64,000 nucleotides of DNA from Epinephelus fuscoguttatus. Taxonomy: Eukaryota; Chordata; Actinopteri; Perciformes; Serranidae. The DNA lies in assembly GCF_011397635.1 (NCBI RefSeq), contig NC_064755.1, forward strand, positions 17,839,282-17,903,281, in the 5' to 3' direction. Positions within the stretch are counted from its first letter, which is position 1; each line of letters begins with the position of its first letter. A model generated the notes under the pieces. It searched no databases. It had not been told where the DNA came from and saw only the letters and a list, made by a program, of their open reading frames with translations. The position numbers and the translations under genes are program-made. This document shows, piece after piece, positions 54,039 to 64,000 of this stretch.

Positions 54039-54040
<2 letters not shown>

Positions 54041-56438
54041 GTTGTGGGATGAGTTGGCACGCTGCTCACACTGACCCGTGGTTCAAGTTTTATTGTGTCG
54101 TGCATGGAAAATAACGCAGTCGGCTCTTTGCAATAAAAGGCTTGTTCCTTGGCTCTCTTCCCTTCAAAAATGGAAATACACATTCCAAAAATTGAGTGCT
54201 GCATGCATCAAATGTACATTAAAACACAATAACATTACTGAATAAAAAACATATTATAGGGCAATAAAAGAAGAATAAAAAACATCTACAGCATAGAGAC
54301 AGGTGTGTGAGCGACAGGTAGTGATACACTACAAAGTCTTTCAGCAGAACATCAGATCTCCTCTCCTCCTCTAACATTAGCTGCTTTGCTCATAAAGGAA
54401 ACCGCATATTAAAATGAAAATATGTTAAGGCGTGCTGTGATTGTAGGCTTGTCTTTTCCATTGTTCATGGGTTTTCTCTTTTATAATATCTTTGTGTACT
54501 TGGCAGCAAAGCGTGGCTAACTACTTTTGTCTCCCTCAGACCACACTGCGGACTGCAGGCATTCCACATTAGCTGTCATTCCTCTTTTGAAATAAACCAC
54601 TTTGCAGCTACATTTGCGATAACAGGTCTCCACTGCCGCTATCTGAAAACCTCTCTGTTGTTTTCAATTAGATAGAATCAAGCCTAATCACCGAGACGAC
54701 AAAGCGTGCCCGTGTAACTCACTTATTTTTCATGATTTAAAGTGCCAAATTAATTAGCCATTACATCAACTGTTAATTCTGCTTGCCAAGTTAATGTTCA
54801 TTGTTGTAGCGGCTTGTCGCATATGCACAAGTGCCCTCATCAGGGTTTTTCTTTGTTCAAAAAGTACTTCTCACTGTATGCTGGGGGTTCAAAGAGCGTC
54901 AACAACTCTTACAAAGTCAGTATCAGTGACAGCTGCGGTAAAAGTGTCTGATTTCCCAGCACACTATGGAGATTCTATCGTGCTTAAAATGTTGCAGCTT
55001 TGCAGCTCCATAGACTGATATACATTTTCTGTGTGTGTGTGTGCCTGAGGGTAAATGAAGGAGGAAAAAGATTACTTTTTGTTTACAACAGTGTTTCCTA
55101 CCCAGCCACTTAAAAAGCTGAAGTTAGTGATGGAGAAAGTGATAGTGCGGTTTGGCCTTCTGCAAACAAGGTCAATGCAGTGTGATAACATAGAGTAGCC
55201 CTTGTCTTCTCCTCCCTATCTTGCTCTCATTTTTGCTCAGAATTGTAGGAAAGCTTATTATATTGCCAGTTCCTACTAATCTGCTTTCAGCCCACACATT
55301 TGTAGGACAAACGCACACTCATGCGCGCACACACACACACACAGGGCGTGGACCCATAGAAGAGTAATTTGTTTTTCTTTGAGTGCCCTTAATGCTCGCT
55401 GGTGCTCTGAATAGAAAAATCATCCAATCAACAAAAAAGTCCTCGCTGTTAAGCCCGAGTTGTGCCTGTGCAAATTGAGTCATCATAGGCTGAAGTGGAT
55501 TCTGCTTATTACTCCAATCAGATTGAGACACGCTCGTTCAATGTGCAGGTGAAGGTCTCACTCAGCTGGGTTAAGTCATTGTTACTTTGAATACAAGTGT
55601 TTACCAGAGCTATGTTTACCTGGACGCGCAGCACAGTATGGACAGTCAGTGCCATCGCCTTTAAGTGTCTTTGCTTCTTTTGTTTAGAGGCAGTCATTCT
55701 GCAGAGATGGCCTCCTGATGCTAGTGTAACAACAAGGTGCATAGTATTGTGAGTTATTAAGTGGTGCATGCAGCGGTGTGTGAAAGGAATTGTGATTGAA
55801 TGCAATGAGCAGAAGAAAAACATGTAATCATATGTAAATCCTTTTCTTTTTGACCTCTTTACCATTCTCTACCAATGTTAGATCGCATTATTCATCTTGC
55901 TGGTAACTCATTCATTTTTTATGACCAAACCTGATGGTTGCAACATGTTGGGATGACAGACAGTAAAATCCTTTACTGCATATAAGACCTTCACTAATCA
56001 TCTGTGACGAATATTAGCCACTCTGAGGTTCAGGGGTTAGGGTAACGTATTCTTAATTTCATCTCCAGGCAATATTTAAATTAAAAACTCATCTGTGTTT
56101 ACCAAAATTACATAAAAAACATCCCTTTATGCCTTAAAAATGCTCAGATGTAAATCCACACCTTTGCCTCATTTAGTATACGTGGATCTGTAAATATGCA
56201 AATTCACCCTCAGTCGCTCGCCTGCAGCTCGAGCGTACCTGCTACCTTCACCCTGCTCATCAAACACACAAAACTCTGCTTGTATAAAGTAGTAGATACA
56301 TAATCCATTGACTTGACTACTTAATTAAACAACTTATAAAATGTTGTTAAAGTTAGATAAACCTTGTTCTTAATCACTAACTCTGACAAGTAGAAGAGAA
56401 AGTGAAACTTGACTTGCTTCTCATTTTGTCGCAGCATT

Positions 56439-56565
56439 ATCAATCAATCAATCAATCAATCAATCAATTTTATTTATAAAGCCCAATATCACAAATCACA
56501 ATTTGCCTCACAGGGCTTTACAGCATGGAAAGCCCCACTCTGCAAGTTGACGAACTTGACTTGGT
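56439..56565. repeat. (TCAA)n followed by a conserved teleost repeat
   Basis: TCAA repeats (56439-56468) run into TTTTATTTATAAAGCCCAAT, then ATCACAAATCACAATTTGCC and TCACAGGGCTTTACAGC, a well-known high-copy fish sequence. The tetranucleotide acts as its tail. Class uncertain. Confidence 0.65.
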
Positions 56566-57360
56566 TTGTGACCACAGACTATATAAAACAATGGATGTAG
56601 CTAATGTGATGTCACCTATTGGTTTGTGGACTTCTGTTTTGAAGCCTCAGGTTCGGCAACTAGCTGTTTTGAAACCAGAGGTGACCATATTTGGATGAGA
56701 GGGTGAAGCTGTGGAGGAGCGAGGAGTGGATCTGACAGTGAACAAGAGGATACTATCTGCAGCCTGTCACTCAAAGGTGGCCACGACCTTAATTGTGCAT
56801 AACAATAAAGCCTTAAGAAAAATGTAAACAACTGAGTTATATAAGAATTTATCCCCGCGCAGTTGTCATGAACAAAAGTAATTAGGTATAGAGACCAGAT
56901 GTGGTTTTCGTACCAGGCTGTAAACACCTTTATTTCTGCTGTAAAGTTGGGCTTTTTAACATGGGACTTGTTTTTGAGGCCCGCCTTGAGTGACAATTGA
57001 GGAACTGCAGTTGTTGGTGCTTTGCTTTGGCTTCATTTTTGGAGATGTTTGTGATGTCACAGACCCTGGAAATCTGATTTCTGTTGTCTTGAGACTGTAA
57101 TTGGTATGCTGCAGTTCCAAGAGAGAAATGCTCAGCCATGGTGTTGACTGCTTATTTTGCTCATTATGTCTTGTAGCAAATAAAATACAGCAAATCAACG
57201 TGTTAACAAGGTTAAAAACTTCACTGCGAGAGCTCTTTGAAGATTGAAAGGACAGACATAAAATTCAAGGAATAAATAGCTCTGCAAAGGAGCCTGTCCA
57301 GAGGGATACGCAGTCATTAGAACTGGCATGCTCACTTCATCTTTGACTCCCTGTACACCT

Positions 57361-58521
57361 TTAAAGGACAACTTCAGTATTTTTACAACCTGGGCCCTAT
57401 TTTCCCATGTGTATGTGTGCGTATGATTCATGGGTACAACTCGTTCTAAAATTGGTTCAGTATTGAGGGAGGCGGATGCAACCAGAGCCGCGAAACGAGC
57501 TAAAACGGTAACGAGGGCAAATGCGTCCCGTATAAGTTTGTGCATTAAAAGTGCTTTTTTTCGCCACTGACCAGTTCAGATTGCCGGTGCTATGAGTGCT
57601 ATGAGTTGAGTCAGCTGTCAGTCAGTGTTGGAGCAGAGAGGGGGAGGGCTGCCCCGCTTGGTACTGTAAGTGAGTATGTGTGTATGAAGTGTGTGTTTTT
57701 TCGCCACTGACCGGTTCAGATTGCCAGTGCTATCTCTGTAAATAGCATGCTAACTTAGCTTTTCCCTTACCTCTGGGCTGTGTGATGTCACGAGCTTTGC
57801 TCCACTGTGTCTGTAGCTCTCTCTACTCGTGGGACAGCCGTTTTCTTGAGGAAGAGGTGTTTCGGGATTGGATGTCTTCTCTTCTTTGGCTGGCAGTAGT
57901 CATCTTGGGAGAAGTGAGCACTGCAGACCCGATTGTCTGCAAGGCGCAGTGTCTGGACAGGAGTGTTAGCATCCATTTGTAGCACAACTAGCCACAACTT
58001 CAGCATGTCGCCGTCCGACAAAGGCAGCCTGTCAAAGCTGTACGGGATGTTGCGCGACAGCCTGTTCTTGCGTTCAGGAAAAAGGCCCGTTTATTTGAGC
58101 ACTCCAAAAACTCCGGTAACACTCCAGGGGGTAGCACGTAAAAGACTCTGTCCCAAACTCTGACTCTTCTAGCGTAACACACACACTTCATACACACATA
58201 CTCACTTACAGTACCCAGCGGGGCCGCCCTCCCCCTCTCTGCTCCAACACTGACTGACAGCTGACTCCACTCATTCACACTCACCACTGCCCCAGGGCCG
58301 CTACAATATGCTATCTACAGAGATAGCACTGGTGATCTGAACCAGTCAGTGGCGAAAAAATGCACTTTTATACGGGACGCATTTGCCCCCGTTACCGTTT
58401 TAGCTCGTTTCGTGCCTCAATACTGAACCAATTTTAGAACAAGTTGTACCCATGAATCATATGCACACATACACATGGGGAAATAGGGCCCAGGTTGAAA
58501 AATACTGAAGTTATCCTTTAA
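57361..58521. mobile_element. DNA transposon with long inverted repeats, TTAA borders and a THAP-type remnant
   Basis: The left end TTAAAGGACAACTTCAGTAT and the right end (reverse complement TTAAAGGATAACTTCAGTAT) extend into inverted repeats of well over 150 bp and, more loosely, about 330 bp. They share GGGCCCTATTT, GATTCATGGGTACAACT and TCTAAAATTGGTTCAGTATT. TTAA occurs at both outer edges (57361-57364, 58518-58521). The left arm carries an internal duplication (TTTTTTCGCCACTGACC twice). A broken THAP-like frame lies in the centre. ISL2EU-type or piggyBac-type affiliation is possible; I do not claim one. Confidence 0.75.
57788..58110 (-). pseudogene. THAP zinc-finger remnant inside the transposon
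   Basis: The minus-strand frame contains VCSAHFSQDDYCQP and later KKTAVPRV, preceded in the same frame by FDRLPLSDGDMLKLWLVVLQ. This is the THAP pattern: hydrophobic-x-x-x-P-L, K-x-W-L, C-S-x-H-F, then A-V-P. The N-terminal C-S-N-K-R motif lies in another frame near 58085, so the coding sequence is frameshifted. The frame stops just downstream, with no catalytic region, so it is a non-functional fragment. Confidence 0.65.
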
Positions 58522-58682
58522 GGTGGTCTGATTCAAGTCAGAGTGCTTGACCACATGAGAGGACAGGTGAAAGTGCATCCAAGACACACTAAGGATGGAT
58601 TGTGATCCGACCAGCCAGACCAACCCAGGAAGTGATCAGGGACACACTGTGATGACAAGTGTAAATGCAATTGTGTTTTAAA

Positions 58683-58759
58683 TCTACATACAACTATGTG
58701 GGCAGAGCAAACTAAGCTATGGGGGGGAAAAGCAGCAAGAATTATATATATATATATAT

Positions 58760-58821
<62 letters not shown>

Positions 58822-58863
58822 CCAGATAGCTTAGTTTGCTCTGCCCACATAGTTGTATGTAGA
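58683..58863. repeat. Perfect 38-bp inverted repeat around a (TA)n core
   Basis: Arms 58683-58720 and 58826-58863 are exact reverse complements over 38 bases, and both include TGTGGGCAGAGCAAACTAAG or its complement. Between them lies (TA)n (58743-58818, one ACACACA break), itself self-complementary, so the whole 181-bp block can form a long hairpin or cruciform. A second (TA)n follows at 58875-58890. Confidence 0.93.
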
Positions 58864-58894
58864 CATGTGTGTGTATATATATATATATATGTTG

Positions 58895-59130
58895 GTAAAG
58901 GTCGCCATCACTATTCTCTTCCACCAGTCTTGCGTGTCTCCATCCATCCATCGTCCTCTGGACAGTAGTGGCACTGACCACAGCTGAAATAAAAGCAGCT
59001 GCAATATAATCAGCATTCTCCTCTGCTTTTAGTTGTTGAAAACAGTTTCTCCCTTGCGTCGAAAAAGTTTGGAAAAGTCCATAAAATAGCACAGCTTCAT
59101 AGATGGCTACCATCTTTTCTGTTTTTTTTT
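58895..59130 (-). pseudogene. Harbinger transposase N-terminal fragment
   Basis: Minus-strand frames give [21 protein letters not shown] and, in another frame, an Ala/Glu-rich leader from ATG near 59113. The W-W-x-x-I-V-M-x-x-F motif is typical of the segment before the DDE domain in fish HARBI1-like transposases. The frame is cut off by the TA tract. Motif assignment is from memory and modest. Confidence 0.4.
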
Positions 59131-59658
59131 CTTTGGACCCACACAAATAAAAGGAGTGACGTCTTGCTGTTTGGGCTGGACGGAGTGATCTGATCTCATT
59201 TGATGTTAATGTGGACTCTGGACACATATACCAGGTGTAAATGCAGTCAGGTTTAATAAAATGCGGATACTTGATGCATTTTAGGTATGAAGGGGGTCAT
59301 CGATATGGATATCATGACTAATCATAGCACAGGTGAACTTGGCCCAGTAGTCAATTTTTGTTCATAAACGTGTATATCATGTTTATAGATTCTGATCTCC
59401 TGTGACTGTGACAGTAAAGGTTTGTTAGACAAATAAGAATAACACAAAGCCTCTCACAGCAAATTAAGTTTATCATTTGGGTCGTAAAGGTTTCACCAGG
59501 GTCTAGCAGGCCAACTAATATTCACCCTGCTTTTGTAAACTTCAACTCTCTTCAGTTTTGTCACAAATTTTATCATAAATGAGCAACACAGAGTAATTTC
59601 TGTGCAATATTTATATTAAGCCTTCCTGGCACCATCATTTCAATGTGCCCAGACAGGC

Positions 59659-59660
<2 letters not shown>

Positions 59661-59716
<56 letters not shown>
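59661..59716. repeat. (CT)n microsatellite
   Basis: About 28 CT units, a purine/pyrimidine mirror tract. Confidence 0.95.
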
Positions 59717-59719
<3 letters not shown>

Positions 59720-60528
59720 ACTCTTACCCTCCTCTCAAATCCTACCACCGCCTATTACTGTCTGTGCTACAGTGAGAATACGTCCTGTGTGTGATGTGTC
59801 TGTAGAATGTAGCACCTGTGTCCTGCTGCAGGCTGCTGTCCCCCTGGGTTAGATGTTATCCCTTCTGGTGGTCCCCCACTCAAACACACACAGACACACA
59901 CATGCCCTCCGTTCCACCCATTCCCCCTAATTTGAGCACTTTCTGCTCATTCATATGCTACAAGGGATTCTTACTTTGCTGCCTAGATTCTATTCCTTCC
60001 GGGGTTGTGGGAACCTGCACCTGTGGGGTTCATGCGCACACATACACAGACACACAATCATGGGCTGACTTTGCCTGCATGCCTCCTATTTAAGCTGTGG
60101 GGAACCTGACTCTGGAAGCATTTAGATTTGCCCCCTGAGTTCCAGCTGCGAGGAAAATAGGTGCAGGAGCTGTGGAGGAGATATGACAAATACAGGCAGG
60201 GGAATATCATCAGGCTCCAGCTGCCACGAGAGATTCATTTTAAAAAGGGCTTAATGTGGACTGTGCATATTTTAAAAACCTATACAGACCTGTTAAGCCA
60301 CGTCCCACAGAGGTTTTATTGCTTTTCACAGAGAATACAATCATTTCCCTGCCATAGAGGGGCTTTTTATATCACTGTTAATGTTGTCAGACACAGGTAG
60401 TGGGATGTGCGAACATCAGTGCGGAAAACCTGAAACCTGCTGAACACACAAGAAAAGATGTGCTGGATACAGTGTGCTAAAATCAAGTGGAGTGCTATAT
60501 AGATGAGGTCTGTGCGCATTTTGTATAG

Positions 60529-60529
<1 letters not shown>

Positions 60530-60568
<39 letters not shown>
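60530..60568. repeat. (GT)n microsatellite
   Basis: About 19 GT units. Confidence 0.93.
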
Positions 60569-60571
<3 letters not shown>

Positions 60572-61639
60572 CTGTGGGCTCAAACCGTTATATAAAGGAC
60601 AGGGAAGCTACCTGAAGCCCATATCTGCTTTCCACCGCTACATTTTCCTGTCAGCAGGTTGACTCACACAGCTACATGTGAGTCAGCTGAGTTTGACACC
60701 ACATCCCTATGGACACACACACAGATTTGCACATATACACACAAAAGACTGTACTCTCACACTCACACGTAGCAGCAGCAACCCCCACCCCCCCCTCGCT
60801 TCTCCCAGAAGATGAATAAAGTGGACATTAGTTTAAGAGTCAAGCTAAAAATGGCCATGATCGCTCCGCTGCCCATCCACCATCCCACAGAACACCATGT
60901 GGTTGTTTGTACTTGACTGAGCATCTATGGGAGCCTGGCCTCACAACCTCATCCTGTTAGCTCAGATGAGCCTGCAGCCCTCAGCATCTTTAGCGCTTAA
61001 TTCAGGTCAGAGCAGAACGCAGCCTCTCCCCACTGAGATTTAAATGTCCCACCCATAATCCAAAGTGTTAAACAAGGGGTAGCTCCATCAGCCAAAAATA
61101 AACCACGCAACTCTTCCTAAAGGAATTCCTATTGTTGGAAAAAATCGCTTTTGACGGCTCTGACGTTCAACAGTGGAGTAAGAAGAGAAACATGGTGATC
61201 TGTATGACTGAAACTAAGTAGGCAGGTAGATGGGTGTAAAGGTGTAAATCTCTAGTCTTATAATGATATGATATTATATTGATTCTTTGGACAGTAATAT
61301 GACGTTTGCTATTATCAGGAAGTCTGCTATGATATAATTTTGATTTGATTCAATTCAGGGCCCTGCAGTTAAGATGAGACTATACCATATGCCCATTTTA
61401 CACACTTGGTTATACAACAAGCTGTCACTCCTTTTATTTTTTACTTTTGCCAAAAAAGAAAAATACAGCAAGACATAAATAACTAAATAATTGCAACCTG
61501 TAAATGCATTGACGTTTGATTCCGCTAACACACATAGACAGCACATGGGATAAGTTTGCCTTCAGGGCTTCTTCCAGCCCTTTTCCAAAGAAATCTTTTC
61601 ATTTTAGCCCAAACTGTGATCTCTTTCCTAAAACTTAAG

Positions 61640-62193
61640 GGTTACCTGGCTTAAACTTTGACATTGCATTAATTAGCCAGTGGGCTAGCAGACTTTTCCT
61701 TTACTTATAGCATAACAAATTACATGTATTATTTTCTTACTCACCGTTGGTTTAAGTCACTGTGTCTCCAGACAGAACAGCATGGTTGAATTTCAGCCAG
61801 TATGCACATTTTTTTTCAGCCCAACATTTTTGAAACAAAACAGCTAATATTGCTGTAGCGAAAGCAACAAGGAAGTGGAGTGAGATGCCCAGCCGGGGTC
61901 ATCGAGTTCCTTGAATAATTTATCTTGTGACGCTGTTGTTTGCATTTGACATACGCTTTGTCTGCTGACCCATCTTTTCTCCGAAATCCAAAATATTTCC
62001 ACACTGCAGTTTTATTCCCAAATGGGGAGTAAGTATCGTTATTGTCTTTTTCTTGGCTGCTTGCCATTATCTGCCTGGCGCTGTCTGATGGTGACACAGA
62101 TGTGGATTGATGTTTTCACTTTGCGTCGATGATATTGGGTTGTTGGTCACTGAATCAATATACTGATCCAGATCAATGGATTGTCACACCCCT
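61640..62193 (-). mobile_element. 5' end of a hAT transposon with BED-finger remnant
   Basis: The minus strand starts at 62193 with TAGGGGTGTGACAATCCATT then GATCTGGATCAGTATATTGA, the typical hAT (CAGGGGTGT) 5' terminus in fish. From ATG at 62067 it encodes MASSQEKDNNDTYSPFGNKT followed by AVWKYFGFRRKDGSADKAYV. That is a BED-type zinc-finger pattern (A-V-W-x-Y-F-G-F) whose second Cys is lost (K-C-K-Q-Q). Degenerate and truncated. Near 61675 it carries a piece also present in the nested element at 6117-6520. Confidence 0.65.
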
Positions 62194-64000
62194 AATAGTT
62201 ACTATGTGATTCCACTCATCCCTCCAAAAAGTTGCTCCGCATACCTGCCTCATTGGTTTTACCCTGTACTTACAGAGTTAGAGTAACATCTTTTTCTTTG
62301 TCCGGCACTAGAGAAAAAACAGAAAGGCAGATACCCCCTGCTGATCTCTGTTTGAGGAAATATGTCTCTCAGCCCCGGAGCTAGAACGCCAAACTAGAAT
62401 ACAGAGCAGGGAGTCAATCATCAGGGTGAAACGTTCACTTAGTCCAACTTCTAAACTTGCAAACTTTACTTGTTAAAGGAAACATGTCAGTTTGTGAAGT
62501 TCGTTGCATTCTGGGAGTCATTTTGTGAAGTTGAGCTTTCTGTCAGCCTGACTCACATGATGATACTTCAGGTAGTGATTACCAAGAGAAGAGGGTTTTC
62601 TGGGCTGTATAGTGGCAGTGCAGTGTATCATTTGAGGAGCTGACGGACAGACGGCGAACACACCGTTAGTACCAGGAGAGTGAGAGTGAGTAGAGCAAGC
62701 CTGCGTTAGGGACAGGACACTTTAGGAAACAAGGAGTAAGTGTCACAGGGAGTCTCTTTTCCACTCCAAGTGTTTTATAGCCGATTAAGGTTCAGCTGAA
62801 ACCCGCTTGTGACCGATTAACAATCAGAGCTGGGGCCTATTTAACCTGCCACTCTCCCTGAATCTTGAACAGCTCTGGGAAGCCGGAGTAGTCTCCGCCT
62901 GTCCTACACCGTTGCCCTGCAGTTGACAACAAAGGCTTTGGAGTGACAGTGAGTACTCAGCCCCGATGTAATATTTCACCTCTAGAGAATGTGAAGCAAT
63001 AATCTGGATGTAAACCATAGTTGTCTGGCAATCTGTCCCATACCCCGGAAAAAAAATTCACTTATCCTTTCTGCTTTCCCCACAGAGACTCTTTTATAAA
63101 ACCTTTAATATCCTGGTGAAACCAAGCACAGAAGTACTTTTTTCCAGATGATAAAAGTGACAGTAGAAAGGGAAAAGATCTGCAAAATAGAAATCTCTGG
63201 TTACATTGCATTATGAACCACAAAGATAACTGTTTGAGTGGTGACATTGGTCACATCTCTGCTTCGATGATGGATTTTTTTCCTGGACGATTTTCTTGTC
63301 ACGCTGTACAGTTTGACCATTTATCTGTGAGAGAGAGGCGAAAAGTTAAGTACACGTTCAAACAACGAAATAGGCCCCCAGGTGCAAGGTGAATCCACTG
63401 TAGCTGTTATTTTGACACTTTGAAAAGAGTATTCAGAATCTGAAATGATAACGGGCTGATTTTCTCTCAAACCTTGAACATTAAAATCCATTAAATAGCA
63501 GCTTTTTCATTTGTCGCACTGCATAAAGATAGCTAAAATGCCATATGCGGCATACTGTATGTTGGTATGCTGGGCAACACTAACAAACTCTTAAAAAGTT
63601 TACTACATTTAAGTGCAGTCTGCTAGTTTTCTGAACATGCTCCCTCCCCTCTCTGCCTCCTTGGCCCTCTGGCACTTTTCTTTTCAAATATCTTTTTGTC
63701 TGCTGTTCTGTCTCTCCCAGCGTTCCCTGCAGTGTTTCCTCCCTAAATGTGGCGGATTCACTAATTGAGAGTTAGGTTGATTGGGGTGTTAGAGGGCTTC
63801 AGGGCCAGACAGACACATGTAGCCTGCAGCACTGTGCAGATGCTGAATGGAACTGCTCATGCAATCACAGGCTAACTAACAATTCTTATACGGCCATCTG
63901 AGAGCTAAGACGTCAGGATGTGTTTGTAGCCCACTCAAGAAATCAAGTAATTAGACTGCTGTGTGTGCACATGGGTACGTGTGTTGTTGTTTCTGGGATT

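Larger units (their letters stand above)
58522..59260 (-). mobile_element. PIF/Harbinger-like remnant adjoining the THAP element
   Basis: On the minus strand the element opens near 59250 with CATTTACACCTGGTATATGT and CCACATTAACATC, resembling fish Harbinger termini, and contains a short transposase N-terminal fragment (58895-59130). The other side (58526-58680) carries GACCACATGAGAGGACAGGT and GATGACAAGTGTAAATGC, typical of the opposite end. The middle is replaced by a (TA)n tract within a 38-bp perfect inverted repeat. Confidence 0.5.
40314..64000 (+). other. b4galnt4: b4galnt4 intron 1 (start), no further exon recognised
   Basis: At least 23.7 kb after the exon 1 donor. No open frame resembles the stem or catalytic domains of B4GALNT4, and a very short exon could have escaped notice. 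The region holds microsatellites and transposon remnants, most densely at 57361-59260. Confidence 0.6.

Overview
The window is eukaryotic and almost certainly from a teleost fish, probably a percomorph. Genes are split by GT-AG introns, microsatellites are frequent ((CA)n, (TA)n, (CT)n, (TTTC)n), and the dispersed repeats are of types familiar from ray-finned fish: a tRNA-headed SINE, a Rex1-like LINE tail, and hAT, Harbinger and THAP-bearing DNA transposon remnants. I see no bacterial, CRISPR, rRNA or functional tRNA features. Nearly all stand-alone open frames outside the three genes are chance frames.

Three protein genes are supported. (1) tmem86a, plus strand, exons at 2280-2544 and 3266-3693; the first exon, carrying the start codon, is not visible. 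(2) igsf22, minus strand, 25716-12124. I could splice it completely into 25 coding exons (4047 nt, 1348 residues) with consistent phase at every junction. It is a myosin-binding-protein-C-like chain of eight Ig and four FN3 domains with a short tri-helix segment after the first Ig. (3) b4galnt4, plus strand. Only coding exon 1 (40172-40313: cytoplasmic tail, membrane anchor, start of stem) lies in the window, and the remaining 23.7 kb reads as intron 1.

Layout: 1-2279 no gene; 2280-3693 tmem86a; 3694-12123 tmem86a 3' region and intergenic DNA with a nested transposon; 12124-25716 igsf22, whose first intron is full of transposons; 25717-38500 AT-rich intergenic DNA with MITEs and two SINEs; 38560-40171 CpG-richer promoter and 5' leader of b4galnt4; 40314-64000 intron with microsatellites and a cluster of DNA-transposon remnants at 57361-59260. 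tmem86a and igsf22 are convergent (tail to tail); igsf22 and b4galnt4 are divergent, about 14.4 kb apart.

The genes do not form a functional unit. TMEM86A acts on plasmalogen-derived lipids, IGSF22 is a sarcomere-type Ig/FN3 protein, and B4GALNT4 is a Golgi glycosyltransferase. TMEM86A and IGSF22 are also neighbours in human 11p15.1 (from memory), so the pair looks like conserved synteny. I found no convincing new biological system. The most useful points are the complete igsf22 model with a GC-AG intron, a NAGNAG acceptor and a (GT)n tract abutting a splice acceptor; an upstream ORF overlapping the b4galnt4 start; and several transposon families sharing TTAAAGG ends, including a THAP-bearing one beside a perfect 38-bp inverted repeat.
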